A DNA stretch of 64,000 nucleotides from Paenibacillus durus ATCC 35681 (GCF_000993825.1 NZ_CP011114.1:3348001-3412000); one strand, 5' to 3'. Shown: positions 1 through 8,450, counted from the stretch's first letter. Notes: a model not told the origin generated them from the letters alone. Numbers and translations are program-made.

Positions 1-7
1 TTCATAC

Positions 8-33
8 TTGACATTCAATACTCAATATGTCAA
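8..33 (+). promoter_or_regulatory. Palindromic operator over a -35 box
   Basis: Arms TTGACAT (8-14) and ATGTCAA (27-33) form an inverted repeat with a 12-bp centre. The left arm contains a consensus -35 hexamer (TTGACA, 8-13). The hydrolase start lies about 50 bp downstream. The layout is that of a dimeric repressor site covering a promoter. The regulator is not in the window, and I see no good -10 box at 17 bp, so the promoter assignment is tentative. Confidence 0.45.
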
Positions 34-83
34 CATCGTAAATGTAAGTTCGAAAACAAAATAAAATTTTGGAGGGATAATGC

Positions 84-1022
84 ATGAAATACTATACTAA
101 GACGGACGTCACCTTCGACAGTGCCGGCGTGAAGATCGCCGGCCACCTCTACACACCCGACGGAGAGGTCAGCGGGCCGCGCCCTGCGATCGTCGTCGGC
201 CATCCCGGCACCGGCGTCAAGGAGCAGGCTGCGGGCCTCTACGCAAAGCGCCTGGCCGAGCGGGGTTTCGTCACTCTTACCTTCGACGCCGCCTATCAGG
301 GCGAAAGCGGAGGCGAGCCGCGCGGATTGGAGGACCCAGCCCACCGCGTCGAGGACTTCAAGGCTGCCGTCTCGTTCCTCAGTGTGCTGAGCGAGGTCGA
401 CCCGGACCGCATCGGCGTACTGGGCATCTGTGCCTCTGGCGGCTATGTGATCCCCGCCACTGTGACAGACCACCGCATCAAGGCCGTCGCCACCGTCAGC
501 GCCGTCGACATCAGCCTTCAATTTCGTAACGGCAGCGATGGCAAGCAGGACCCCGCCATCATCCATGGCATGCTCGCCGCCGCAGCGGCGGCCCGCACCT
601 CCGAAGCCCACGGCGAAGGCGTCGGCACATTCCCGATTTTCCCGGAGACCGAGGACCAGGCCCGCGCCTTCGGCCAGCACGCCTTCGAGGGCTGGGAATA
701 TTACTGCACCGACCGCGCGCAGCACCCGCGTTCGGCTAAGGTCTTTACCTGGAACAGTATAGACCGCATCGCATATTTCGACGCGTTCCGGTTCATCGAC
801 CTGGTGGCGCCTCGCCCGCTGCTCATGATCGTTGGAACTCAAGCCGTCACGTCATGGATGACGACCGAAGCGTTTGCGAACGCGCAAGAACCCAAGGAAC
901 TGTTTTGGATTGACGGTGCCACCCACGTCGACCTTTACGACAAGGACGAGTACGTGGCGCCTGCGGTTTCGAAGCTCGCGGAGTTCTTCCTTACGAATCT
1001 GACCGCCCCTGGCTCGGCTTGA
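84..1022 (+). CDS. Alpha/beta hydrolase, dienelactone-hydrolase-like
   Basis: A 312-residue single-domain hydrolase. The nucleophile elbow reads GICASGG (residues 114-120), with Cys116 in the place usually taken by Ser, as in dienelactone-hydrolase-type and YcjY-like members. A C-terminal GATHVDLYD segment supplies the likely catalytic His281. There is no signal peptide, so it should be cytoplasmic. GGAGGG at 71-76 precedes the ATG at 84. The gene is extremely rich in G/C-ending codons, unlike the AT-rich leader in front of it and the genes that follow, which suggests import from a high-GC bacterium. The substrate cannot be told; esters or lactones are the family norm. Confidence 0.8.
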   Translation: MKYYTKTDVTFDSAGVKIAGHLYTPDGEVSGPRPAIVVGHPGTGVKEQAAGLYAKRLAERGFVTLTFDAAYQGESGGEPRGLEDPAHRVEDFKAAVSFLSVLSEVDPDRIGVLGICASGGYVIPATVTDHRIKAVATVSAVDISLQFRNGSDGKQDPAIIHGMLAAAAAARTSEAHGEGVGTFPIFPETEDQARAFGQHAFEGWEYYCTDRAQHPRSAKVFTWNSIDRIAYFDAFRFIDLVAPRPLLMIVGTQAVTSWMTTEAFANAQEPKELFWIDGATHVDLYDKDEYVAPAVSKLAEFFLTNLTAPGSA

Positions 1023-1294
1023 GGCGCCATCGGCTGGCTCGATTGCTAGATCTCCAGGCCTCGCTTCCAGCCGAAGCTCCATTCAATGCCGCCACCATCC
1101 TTGGCAACGCCAGTACAATCTCGCCAGCCCCGTATTACGGGTAACCGAAATAAGCGGAGCCACGAAAGTTCATTCATCTGCGAGCGGTGCAGCTAGAAGA
1201 ACTCGTAGTAAACCTTCTCTACTGTGGCCGTCAGCACCTCGGGGTGAACATAAAATCCATTAGAATAATTTAAAAACTAGCGAGGTGGATCAAC

Positions 1295-1630
1295 ATGATT
1301 AAAGTAATGGCCTTTCTTACCAAAAAGGATGGAATGAATACACGAGATCTTATCGAATACTATGAGAATCAACATGTACCACTGATTACTAGATTGGCAC
1401 CAATCCCTAGCGTTTACAAACGCAACTACATTCTACGAAAGGACGACTCTAGTACAAAAGATGACTTCGATATCGTGACAGAACTCGTATTTCCTGACCG
1501 TGGTGCTTATGAAGCTTGGGTAGCTAAGATGTATGCTCCACACTCTGGAGTTGCAGAGGACGAGCTCAATTTTCTTGATCGTTCGCGAACTAGATCTTAT
1601 GTCGTCGAAGAACACGTGACTTCCGAGTAA
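1295..1630 (+). CDS. EthD-domain protein
   Basis: A 111-residue protein with the EthD/dimeric alpha-beta barrel pattern: an N-terminal strand (MIKVMAFLTKKDGM), a YYENQHVPL helix with the conserved His, and a C-terminal strand. EthD proteins are small dimeric proteins found beside degradation or oxidoreductase genes, often of unknown catalytic role. AGGTGG lies about 7 bases before the ATG. Base composition is balanced and clearly different from the GC-rich hydrolase upstream, so the two probably have different origins even though they are in line. It could be co-transcribed, but a 270-bp gap separates them. Confidence 0.75.
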   Translation: MIKVMAFLTKKDGMNTRDLIEYYENQHVPLITRLAPIPSVYKRNYILRKDDSSTKDDFDIVTELVFPDRGAYEAWVAKMYAPHSGVAEDELNFLDRSRTRSYVVEEHVTSE

Positions 1631-2165
1631 GGGTCAAATTTTAATGTATTAATAGAAGAAACATTTACAGTTAGATATCAAGTAAGAAGACCGTATCGCT
1701 TGAAATGTCGCCACTCTCTTCCGTTGTCGGAAGCAGGACGGCGATTTTTCATATACGATGACGGAGACGCGGGGATATAATTGACGGTGGTAGTGTTCGT
1801 AATCTCCGACAATCATAAGGAGCAGGCGTATCGCTGGATATAAATAAGAACAGGGAGATGTAAATGTTTAGCCGCCTCATCTCCCTGTTCCCCACGGCTT
1901 CGCCACATCTATCGTATTGAATTCACATACAGATATAAAGTCATATTCTACGGAATCATCGGGGAAACAGTCCTTATTTCGTAAACCCGAAATAAAAGAA
2001 CTTTGGAGAGAAACTCTAAAATCACTTGGATACTAAATAATACAGCAGCAAATTCAACCCCAAAGAAATGCTTCAAATCACAATAAAAAAGGGTCGCAGG
2101 CAGCTCCCGCATTCAATTCATTCGACTCCCTCGGTGCGCAATGAAGCATCAGGCTCAAAAATCAT
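1631..2165. other. Gene-free stretch with one hairpin
   Basis: No supported gene. It holds a 12-bp inverted repeat, AACAGGGAGATG (1849-1860) with CATCTCCCTGTT (1878-1889) and a 17-nt loop. No T-run follows, so it is not a clear terminator. The rest looks like degraded sequence with short, unassignable open stretches. Confidence 0.4.
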
Positions 2166-2194
2166 TTGACAATAGCGTTTAGGTACTATACACT
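2166..2194 (+). promoter_or_regulatory. Promoter of the MarR gene
   Basis: TTGACA (2166-2171), 17 bp, TACACT (2189-2194). The block TTTAGGTACTATACAC inside it is repeated almost unchanged before the next gene, which suggests autoregulation. The ATG at 2202 lies only 7-8 bases after the -10 box, so the transcript would be leaderless or nearly so. Confidence 0.55.
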
Positions 2195-2201
2195 TTGTTC
2201 T

Positions 2202-2657
2202 ATGATGAATAATGATGAACTTTCAAAAGAGAAAATTAGCAACAGCCTCTTGGATGTGTTCAAAACTTTCGCCAAACTGGATAGGAAAAATAGAGATTAT
2301 GGTGTAGGCGAGCCTTTATTTCATTCCGAGATCTATACGCTAAATGAAATAAGAGAGCATAGAGGCATCCATATTACGGCGTTGGCTGAATGTTGTGGAG
2401 TTACGAAAGGCGCAATATCCCAAGTACTGAAAAAACTTGAACAGAAAGGGTTAATCACAAAAGAAAAGGATGCCCGCAACCAATCAAGGTTAATTCTACA
2501 GGTAACCCCTAAAGGTGAAATTGCATACGCACACCACTTAGATTATCAGAACCAATTCAAAAAAATGGTTGAAGAAGTATTAGGAGACGCTCCCGTCGAT
2601 AAGGTTCAATTTATTAAAGATTTTTTAATGAAGCTAGAGAAACAACTTGGCAAATGA
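2202..2657 (+). CDS. MarR-family transcriptional regulator
   Basis: About 151 residues with a winged helix-turn-helix. The recognition region reads ITALAECCGVTKGAISQVL and is followed by a wing rich in Lys/Arg, with dimerisation helices at both ends, as in MarR proteins. A possible start 36 bp upstream falls on the -35 box of the likely promoter, so I place the start at the ATG-ATG at 2202/2205. The DoxX-like gene follows after 69 bp and carries a related palindrome in its promoter, so it is the likely target. The ligand is unknown; MarR/DoxX pairs are often tied to thiol or oxidative stress, which is family knowledge only. Confidence 0.8.
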   Translation: MMNNDELSKEKISNSLLDVFKTFAKLDRKNRDYGVGEPLFHSEIYTLNEIREHRGIHITALAECCGVTKGAISQVLKKLEQKGLITKEKDARNQSRLILQVTPKGEIAYAHHLDYQNQFKKMVEEVLGDAPVDKVQFIKDFLMKLEKQLGK

Positions 2658-2681
2658 TGCATCTTTTTTTTGGAAAATGTG

Positions 2682-2703
2682 TTTAGTTGCTATACACACT
2701 AAA
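2682..2703 (+). promoter_or_regulatory. Probable MarR operator before the DoxX gene
   Basis: TTTAGT (2682-2687) and ACTAAA (2698-2703) form a 22-bp inverted repeat. Its centre contains an extended -10 box, TGCTATACA. A very similar, less symmetric block (TTTAGGTACTATACAC) overlaps the promoter of the MarR gene. A repressor bound here would cover the -10 box directly. Confidence 0.6.
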
Positions 2704-2726
2704 ACTAATTTTGTGGAGGGATTTTT

Positions 2727-3215
2727 ATGGAACCGCTTATTGTGCTCGTTGTCGTCACGCTTGTCATTCTCATTGCAGGAGTTGCTGGGGTAAGCCGTTT
2801 GCGCCCATGGCCCGTTGCGCTTCGAGGCGGTCTTGCAGCGATGTTCATTTTAACCGGCTCAGTTCATTTCTTTTATATGCGGACAGAGATTATTAAAATG
2901 GTTCCTCCTATCTTGCCGTATCCCGACCTGATTGTAACGCTCACCGGTGTACTGGAATTGGCCGGGGCAATAGGTTTACTATGGCGTCCCACTGTTACAT
3001 GGGCAGCCGGCGGGCTCTCACTTCTACTGCTTGTCATGTTCCCTGCCAATCTTTATATAGCTATTAATGGCCTTGCGACAAGTCCGGAGGATAAATTGAT
3101 TCCCCGCACCCTAATGCAAATTCTCTTCCTTTCCGTAAGCCTTGCAATATGGATGTTTTACCGCCGTCATCGATCTGTTAGGAAACACGGTAATGATTTC
3201 GGACTGTCCAAATGA
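2727..3215 (+). CDS. DoxX-family membrane protein
   Basis: 162 residues with four predicted membrane helices: residues about 4-22, 32-50, 68-88 and 92-112, with a further hydrophobic stretch near 128-145. The second helix region carries the LTGSVHFF signature and the third the VLELAGAIGLLWRP signature of DoxX proteins. GTGGAGGG precedes the ATG at a good distance. DoxX proteins are small integral membrane proteins whose biochemical role is mostly undefined; some work in thiol stress or quinone-linked reactions. The neighbouring MarR gene and the palindrome in this promoter suggest inducible expression. Confidence 0.75.
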   Translation: MEPLIVLVVVTLVILIAGVAGVSRLRPWPVALRGGLAAMFILTGSVHFFYMRTEIIKMVPPILPYPDLIVTLTGVLELAGAIGLLWRPTVTWAAGGLSLLLLVMFPANLYIAINGLATSPEDKLIPRTLMQILFLSVSLAIWMFYRRHRSVRKHGNDFGLSK

Positions 3216-3236
3216 TTCAAATTACAGCCGCTGTAA

Positions 3237-3927
3237 TTAGGGGAGGTCTATGGTGTAATCCTCCCCTGTTATACCTTCAAAGAGGATGTACTGAAAGCTC
3301 TCTAACTCCGTTCTTTTCCAAGTGCGTGTAATGACTTCATCTTTCTTCACCTCAGGATTGGCTTTCTTTCTATCATAGGAAAAAGCTCCTGAAGAATATA
3401 AATAGAGTGGATGCAAATACTCATCTCCAGCAGGAATATCTTTTCCTGAGATGTTTTTTGCTGTAACTGTCAAACTCATGCTATATGTGTTTTTTTCTTT
3501 CTTGCTTTCAAAGGTATAAGACAGCGGAAAAAAGGCCTCTTGGTCATAAACCGCAGTCCTGTCAAATTCTTCAATATTAATAAAAGTAGGGGTCTTTTTT
3601 AGGCTTTCGTCTGTGACTATCAACATTTGACGCTTCTGGTCCCAGGTTCCGTTCACTTTAAGTCCATCAACTAAATCACGAAAGGGAACAAACAGACTTT
3701 GCTGGTTGAACTGTAGGTTTAACATCTGTTTGGATTTCTGCACTGTCATAGAACGTCTGATTGGTCATCATATTGATTTCTAGAACGTGGTTGTTTAACT
3801 GGATTTTGACCCACTTTCTTTTCCCATCATAATCTACCTTAGCTCCTAGCAACTGACTTACTGAACGCAGGGGCAGATACAAACGACCATTTAACAGGTA
3901 AGGTTCTTTATTTGGATTTGCTATTCG
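3237..3927 (-). pseudogene. Copper-amine-oxidase-domain protein, truncated and frameshifted
   Basis: Two overlapping reading frames on the minus strand together make one protein. The first (to about 3720) has the NGRLYLPLRSVSQLLGAKV pattern of the copper amine oxidase N-terminal-like stalk domain; the second continues with a second such unit (LFVPFRDLVDG) and a beta-rich C-terminal part. A frameshift near 3720-3750 separates them. The open frame begins right after a TAA at 3928-3930 with no start codon, so the signal peptide and N-terminus are missing. These domains are cell-wall or surface substrate-binding stalks in Paenibacillus. The WG-repeat protein at 8.5 kb carries a related domain. 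Confidence 0.65.
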
Positions 3928-4002
3928 TTAGACGATAAACCCACATTGAAAGTTGCAAATGCAAGCAAAAAATTCTGTTATGCTATTTTATAATGATCAT
4001 TT

Positions 4003-5139
4003 TTATCTCTTTTCTTTTAAGTTATAGCCAACCAACAAACCTGTTCCAATCAGCATGATAGCAATATACAGAAGTAGTTGGATAGTTGAAGCATTTATAA
4101 TAGTTGAAAAAGTATTCCAGAATATCGGTGCAATGAATTGACTACCAATAATCATCAACGAAAACAAAGAATTGATTTTCGCAATTTCATGATTGGGTGT
4201 AAAGGTATTTAGTTGTAAAATGATATATGGTCCTGTAAAGGAATAAATAAAATTAAACAGAATCGCACTGATCATACTAAGAATAACATTTGAGGATAGC
4301 GCTAGTACTAATACCATTATACCTGCGCCAATATAACCGAAAGCAAACAAACGATAGTGGAATCTTTTTAAAAGAAAACCAAATAATACGCCAGCAAATA
4401 ATCCCATTAAGTTCATTAAGCTTAGGGTTAAACCACCTAATGACGTGTTGCCATTTTCTAGACCAGAAAGTAATGTTGGTACTTTCAATTGAACCCCAAA
4501 TATAATAATAAATGTCCACAAACAAAGCGATAGGTATATCACTGCCTGTTTTGAAATAGCAAAACGATTTCCTGTTTTTTCATGTGTTACTTGTGTAGGT
4601 ACTTCTGGAACAAATTTAAAAATCAAAAAGAAAATAGGGATCAAAATTAAATGTAAAAGATAAATCGATTGCCAATGGTAATGAATCACTATAGCAGCTA
4701 ACAATAAAAAGATAGAATTTCCTAAAGCAGATATCCCCACTTGCATTCCTAATAAAGTAGCTTTCTTCTGTCCTTCATAGAAAATAGAAATCAGTGAAAT
4801 CGCATGTGGTGAAAATAATCCTATTCCTAGTCCTAAAACAAACCGTAACAAAAACACAACGACAAAATTAGACATGAAAAATGGAAGTACTCCTGAAATT
4901 GTAACAAGAAAAATACCTAATAATACTGTTTTTTTCATTCCCATCTTTTTTACAAAGAACGAATTAAAAATAATTGTAAAAATAGACCCTAAACTAGGAA
5001 CTGTCACCAGACTTTCGATACTTCCTAAATGATAATTCGAATAATATTCAACTAAAGAAGGAATTGAAGCCGATAACAAGGTGGCAACTCCAGTAATTAA
5101 CGAAAGAGAAAGAATACTTATATCCTGTGCTTTTTTCAT
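4003..5139 (-). CDS. MFS transporter
   Basis: 378 residues with about twelve membrane helices and little else, the size and layout of a drug or sugar efflux member of the major facilitator superfamily. The loop after helix 2 (VKKMGMKKTVLLG) fits the degenerate motif A of the family. It lies 8 bp behind the acetyltransferase gene and is surely in its operon. Codon use is markedly AT-rich, like the next three genes, pointing to a block acquired from a low-GC Bacillota. Pairing with sugar acetyltransferases suggests export of acetylated sugars (a detoxification idea), which is inference. Confidence 0.8.
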   Translation of the reverse strand: MKKAQDISILSLSLITGVATLLSASIPSLVEYYSNYHLGSIESLVTVPSLGSIFTIIFNSFFVKKMGMKKTVLLGIFLVTISGVLPFFMSNFVVVFLLRFVLGLGIGLFSPHAISLISIFYEGQKKATLLGMQVGISALGNSIFLLLAAIVIHYHWQSIYLLHLILIPIFFLIFKFVPEVPTQVTHEKTGNRFAISKQAVIYLSLCLWTFIIIFGVQLKVPTLLSGLENGNTSLGGLTLSLMNLMGLFAGVLFGFLLKRFHYRLFAFGYIGAGIMVLVLALSSNVILSMISAILFNFIYSFTGPYIILQLNTFTPNHEIAKINSLFSLMIIGSQFIAPIFWNTFSTIINASTIQLLLYIAIMLIGTGLLVGYNLKEKR

Positions 5140-5147
5140 TTCATCAT

Positions 5148-5762
5148 CTAGTCAATCATTTCTTGTTCGTACTCTTCTTTTAATTTCGTCCAATAAGCTT
5201 TATCTTCGTCTGTTACTTCTCGCAATACTCTGCAAGGATTACCAGCAGCTACGACATTATCCGGAATGTCTTTGGTAACAACTGAACCCGAACCAATGAC
5301 CACATTATTCCCAATCGTCACTCCTGGATTAATTACTGTGTCGCCGCCTACCCAAACATTATCACCAATTGTGATTGGTGTCCCAAATTCAAGTCCAGAG
5401 ATTCTTACTTCGGCATCAATTGGATGACCTGCAGTGTAGACTCCCACTCTAGGACCAAATAAGACATTATCACCAATGGTAATTGGTGCAACATCTAGCA
5501 TAATACAGTCGAAATTGGCATAAAAATTCTCACCTAAATAAATATGATCACCATAGTCACATCTAAAAGGGGATTCAAAGTAAACATTCTCACCAGTTTT
5601 TCCTAATAACTCTTTTAATAACTCTACTCGTTTAGCTGATTCATCAACTGTGGTTGAATTATACATATGGAGAATGCGACGATTTCTCTTATTCATTTTT
5701 CGCAATTCACTATCTCCTTTGTACAATTTTCCAGCCATCATTCGTTCTCTTTCTGTGCGCAT
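5148..5762 (-). CDS. Maltose O-acetyltransferase-like enzyme
   Basis: 204 residues. The N-terminal Mac domain (ERMMAGKLY) is followed by a left-handed beta-helix of hexapeptide repeats, ending in VVAAGNPCRVLRE. The catalytic His lies in YTAGHPIDAEVR, as in maltose and galactoside O-acetyltransferases, which move acetyl from acetyl-CoA to a sugar hydroxyl. They act as trimers in the cytoplasm. The ATG at 5762 has only a weak GAAGG upstream. It leads the operon with the MFS gene and is a paralogue of the enzyme at 6908-7498; having two in one cassette is unusual. Confidence 0.85.
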   Translation of the reverse strand: MRTERERMMAGKLYKGDSELRKMNKRNRRILHMYNSTTVDESAKRVELLKELLGKTGENVYFESPFRCDYGDHIYLGENFYANFDCIMLDVAPITIGDNVLFGPRVGVYTAGHPIDAEVRISGLEFGTPITIGDNVWVGGDTVINPGVTIGNNVVIGSGSVVTKDIPDNVVAAGNPCRVLREVTDEDKAYWTKLKEEYEQEMID

Positions 5763-5809
5763 ACAAAAAAACCTTCAAGTTTATTAGTTTTCTTTATTAA
5801 GTTTGCTTC

Positions 5810-5862
5810 ATTTTATCCTAAAAAAATAAAAACAACAAGGTCATAACAAAATTTTCTGTTAT
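5810..5862 (-). promoter_or_regulatory. Promoter and 20-bp palindrome of the acetyltransferase-MFS operon
   Basis: On the minus strand TTGTTG (5838-5833), 17 bp, TAAAAT (5815-5810). Just upstream lies ATAACA (5843-5848) with TGTTAT (5857-5862), a symmetric site between the ROK gene and the operon. It is a natural candidate for binding by the ROK regulator encoded next to it. Confidence 0.5.
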
Positions 5863-5874
5863 ACATCGCTTTAT

Positions 5875-6876
5875 TTAAAATGGATGCTCCAGAATAATCT
5901 TTAATCCTAGTTCATTAAGTCCGATTAAATACGATTCAGATAAATCATGATAAATCTTAAAATTTGCCATATAGCCATATGGAAAGACTTGATTTATTTT
6001 TTCAGATATTTTCCCCCATATTTCTTCTGTAATCAATTGATTTGTGTCAAAAATAACTACTTCATGCGGATCATACATACTAATGATTGGTCGAAGTGAT
6101 TGTTCCACAAGTGCTGCTACTTCTGAGCGATTTACTACAGGAAATTGTAAATTTTCATAATAGGAAAGGTGCTTCAATTCACCGCTCAAACCATTTGCAC
6201 CGCGAAAAATGCGATCATGAACAACTAATGCCGAACCTGGAGGATAGTTTTCTAGATAGTACACTCCTGCTACAATCTCTTTTGTACTTTTTTTCTTCGC
6301 AAATCCATAGGTAGCCGCATTAATGTCATTTTCTATAATAACAGGTAAATCTGTAATTCTTTTTAATTGTGTTCGAAGATTAATATTTTTCATTGAAGAA
6401 AAATCCATGATTTTAAACTCGCCATCAATTTCCACTCCTGGAATACCAATGACAATAACGGATATGTTCGAATAGTCATTCAGAAGTGTTATTATTTCGT
6501 GCCAAACACAATCAATATTATTTTCTGACAAGTGAAGAATTTTGGTTGTGATACATTCATGATATAAATTAGATACTGTTAGCAATGCCGTATGTTTTTT
6601 ATCATTTTCATAAAAACGAATAGTCAAAATATATTTATACTCTTTGTTTAATTGATAGATCATTGCTTTTCTACCACCTGTAAAAACAGACTGTTGAAGA
6701 GCAAGCAGCTCGCCAGCATCAATCATTTCACTAATTAATTTATTGGTCGTTACCACACTTAAAGAAGTTCTACGAGCAATTTCGGTTTTCGTTAGATAGT
6801 GTTGTTGTTCAATAAATAGTTTGCGAATAGCTTGGATGTTATGTTGTTTTAAATCATTAGGTTTTTGAGATTTCAT
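5875..6876 (-). CDS. ROK-family transcriptional regulator
   Basis: 333 residues. An N-terminal winged helix (LTKTEIARRTSLSVVTTNKLI) is followed by an actin-like ROK fold with the sugar-site motif IENDINAATYG. The zinc-binding cysteine cluster of many ROK proteins (CxCGxxGCxE) is absent: the matching place reads GANGLSGELKHLSYYENL. It is therefore probably a pure repressor of divergent type rather than a kinase. TAAAGGAGA lies 7 bases before the chosen ATG; an upstream in-frame start would overlap the preceding gene. It probably controls the two acetyltransferase/MFS units in response to a sugar. Confidence 0.8.
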   Translation of the reverse strand: MKSQKPNDLKQHNIQAIRKLFIEQQHYLTKTEIARRTSLSVVTTNKLISEMIDAGELLALQQSVFTGGRKAMIYQLNKEYKYILTIRFYENDKKHTALLTVSNLYHECITTKILHLSENNIDCVWHEIITLLNDYSNISVIVIGIPGVEIDGEFKIMDFSSMKNINLRTQLKRITDLPVIIENDINAATYGFAKKKSTKEIVAGVYYLENYPPGSALVVHDRIFRGANGLSGELKHLSYYENLQFPVVNRSEVAALVEQSLRPIISMYDPHEVVIFDTNQLITEEIWGKISEKINQVFPYGYMANFKIYHDLSESYLIGLNELGLKIILEHPF

Positions 6877-6907
6877 CCTAGTCTCCTTTACAGTAAATAC
6901 GAATTCA

Positions 6908-7498
6908 TTACGGTTGAAATCCGGTCTTATCTTTCTCAGTAATTTCTCGAATAACTTTACATGGAACACCCGCAGCGATTACATTAGCTGGAATGTCTTT
7001 ATTTACAACACTTCCCGAACCAATAATGGAGTTGTCACCGATCGTTACGCCTTGATTGATATGGACGCCAGCGCCAACCCAGACATTATTTCCAATGGTT
7101 ACTTTTTTCGCATAACATCCTCCCGCTACACGTTCTGTCGCATCAATCGCATGATTCGATGTGTAGATTCCCACTCTCGGTCCAAACAGCACATTGTCTC
7201 CAATTTCAATTCCACCACCATCTAACATGACACAATCAAAATTGGCATAGAAATTATTCCCAACAGAAATATTGAAACCAAATTCGCATCTAAAATTTGG
7301 TTCAAAATGAGCTCTTTTTCCTGTAAATTTCAATAGTTGTTTTAAGATTGTTTCTCGAACTTCTGAAGACTGACCAAAGCTTGCATTGTATTGATTAGTA
7401 AGCAATACTGCTTTTTCTCTAGCTTCTATTAGTTCTTTTGTTAAATCATTGTACATGGCGCCACTTAGTATTCGTTGTCTTTGTTCTTCTAAATTCAT
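6908..7498 (-). CDS. Maltose O-acetyltransferase-like enzyme (second copy)
   Basis: 196 residues with the same plan as the enzyme at 5148-5762: an N-terminal Mac domain (RQRILSGAMYNDL), hexapeptide left-handed beta-helix, catalytic His in YTSNHAIDATERV and a closing NVIAAGVPCKVIRE. The two are clear paralogues but well diverged. It is 31 bp upstream of the ROK gene and likely co-transcribed with it. No promoter is visible; the sequence in front is the 3' end of a broken P-loop gene, so the left-hand boundary of the foreign cassette may lie here. Confidence 0.85.
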   Translation of the reverse strand: MNLEEQRQRILSGAMYNDLTKELIEAREKAVLLTNQYNASFGQSSEVRETILKQLLKFTGKRAHFEPNFRCEFGFNISVGNNFYANFDCVMLDGGGIEIGDNVLFGPRVGIYTSNHAIDATERVAGGCYAKKVTIGNNVWVGAGVHINQGVTIGDNSIIGSGSVVNKDIPANVIAAGVPCKVIREITEKDKTGFQP

Positions 7499-7531
7499 GA
7501 TTAGCAACTCATTTCACGTTAGTTTGTTGAG

Positions 7532-8139
7532 CTAAAACACTCCGATAAAATCCCCGCTAAATATTTCTGCTTCCAATTCCCTTCTTGCCTTCAGAACCTG
7601 CAGGGTTCCTTCTAGCCCTTTATTACCCTGCTTTTTTCCATACCCTTGGTTTGTATAATATTCAATAAATCCCTCCGACCATTCTTTAGGTCTTTCCTTA
7701 ACAGCCTTTCTGAAAGAATGATCAAGATCGTTCTGCTCTACGTAAATCAACAATGGATTCAGTCGCTCCACAATCGTTGCCAGTTCTATAACATAACTTA
7801 TAACGTCTTCCTTTTTTGCACCGTATTTAATCATTCATCTGGAAAGCTTGACCCGTATTCATTTTTAATTTTTCGATATTCCAGGAAGTAATTGTCACCT
7901 TGCTTAATCATACGATGACTCAACAAATCTTTAAACTTTTCATGGGTACTCAATAATTCATCGAATTCATTTTTCTTAAAACGGGCGACTCCATCATAAT
8001 CAGCAGGATGCTCCAAATTCCCTTCTAAAAACAGCTGAGATTTAAGGTTCATTTCCGTTAGAATTTCATGAACTAGTTGAGCAGTTGTTGTTTTCCCGAA
8101 TCCCGGTAATCCTTCAATCAAGACTAACTTCGATTTCAT
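7532..8139 (-). pseudogene. P-loop NTPase gene with internal deletion
   Basis: The first part (102 residues, 8139-7831) starts MKSKLVLIEG and has a Walker A motif GLPGFGKTT (residues 10-18). The second (100 residues, 7834-7532) starts MIKYGAKKED. They overlap by the four bases ATGA. I recall family members of some 260-280 residues in which these two parts are separated by roughly 70 further residues, so an internal deletion, plus loss of the C-terminus (it ends in an unrelated SGDFIGVF), is the best reading. If the ATGA overlap allowed coupled translation, two half-proteins could still be made. The family is a kinase-like ATPase of unknown role. Confidence 0.6.
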
Positions 8140-8405
8140 AATAAAATTCCTCCATTCGTTATTAGGAGGATATGTAGGTTAGGATCAATAGAGATGCGGC
8201 TTCCCACGAAAATAAAAGCGGATGCCATCAGGTATCCGCAGAATGGGTTTATGATACACCTTTCCCTGCATACCCTGTAAGATTAAAGAAAAGCATGCCA
8301 ATAAAATAGTGTGGTCACTATTACAGGCATCCTTTTGAATTGTTAATCTTTACAGAGTAATCCACATGATTAGGTTTATGCTCCTTTGTATGCATCTCTA
8401 TTATT
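8140..8405 (-). promoter_or_regulatory. Attenuator-like leader of the P-loop gene
   Basis: Reading the minus strand from 8405: a possible 24-codon leader frame (8395-8321, starts MHTKEHK) or a 5-codon frame (8367-8350, MWITL) behind AAAGGAG; then nested hairpins; then a terminator at 8239-8210; then the P-loop gene. GGATGCC at the end of the 24-codon frame can pair either with GGCATGC downstream or with GGCATCC in the 3' arm of the terminator, so the structures exclude each other. This is the layout of ribosome-dependent attenuators before many antibiotic-induced genes of Bacillota. A second long-range pair, AATAGAGATGC (8187-8197) with GCATCTCTATT (8392-8402), closes the whole leader. Confidence 0.5.
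8210..8239 (-). terminator. Intrinsic terminator inside the leader
   Basis: On the minus strand GCGGATACC, loop TGAT, GGCATCCGC, then TTTTATTTT. It lies upstream of the P-loop gene start at 8139, so it would act as a conditional terminator. Confidence 0.7.
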
Positions 8406-8450
8406 TAAATTAACATTGAGCAAAGATAAATACAATATTCTTGAAGCGGC

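Noticed and set aside
1193..1255. Minus-strand tail reading YVHPEVLTATVEKVYYEFF then stop
   Set aside because: Looks like the end of a lost protein, but 20 residues without a family are too little for a gene call.
8187..8402. First read as a foldback transposable element because of 11-bp inverted ends
   Set aside because: No target duplication, and its hairpins, T-run and position before the P-loop gene fit a leader attenuator better.
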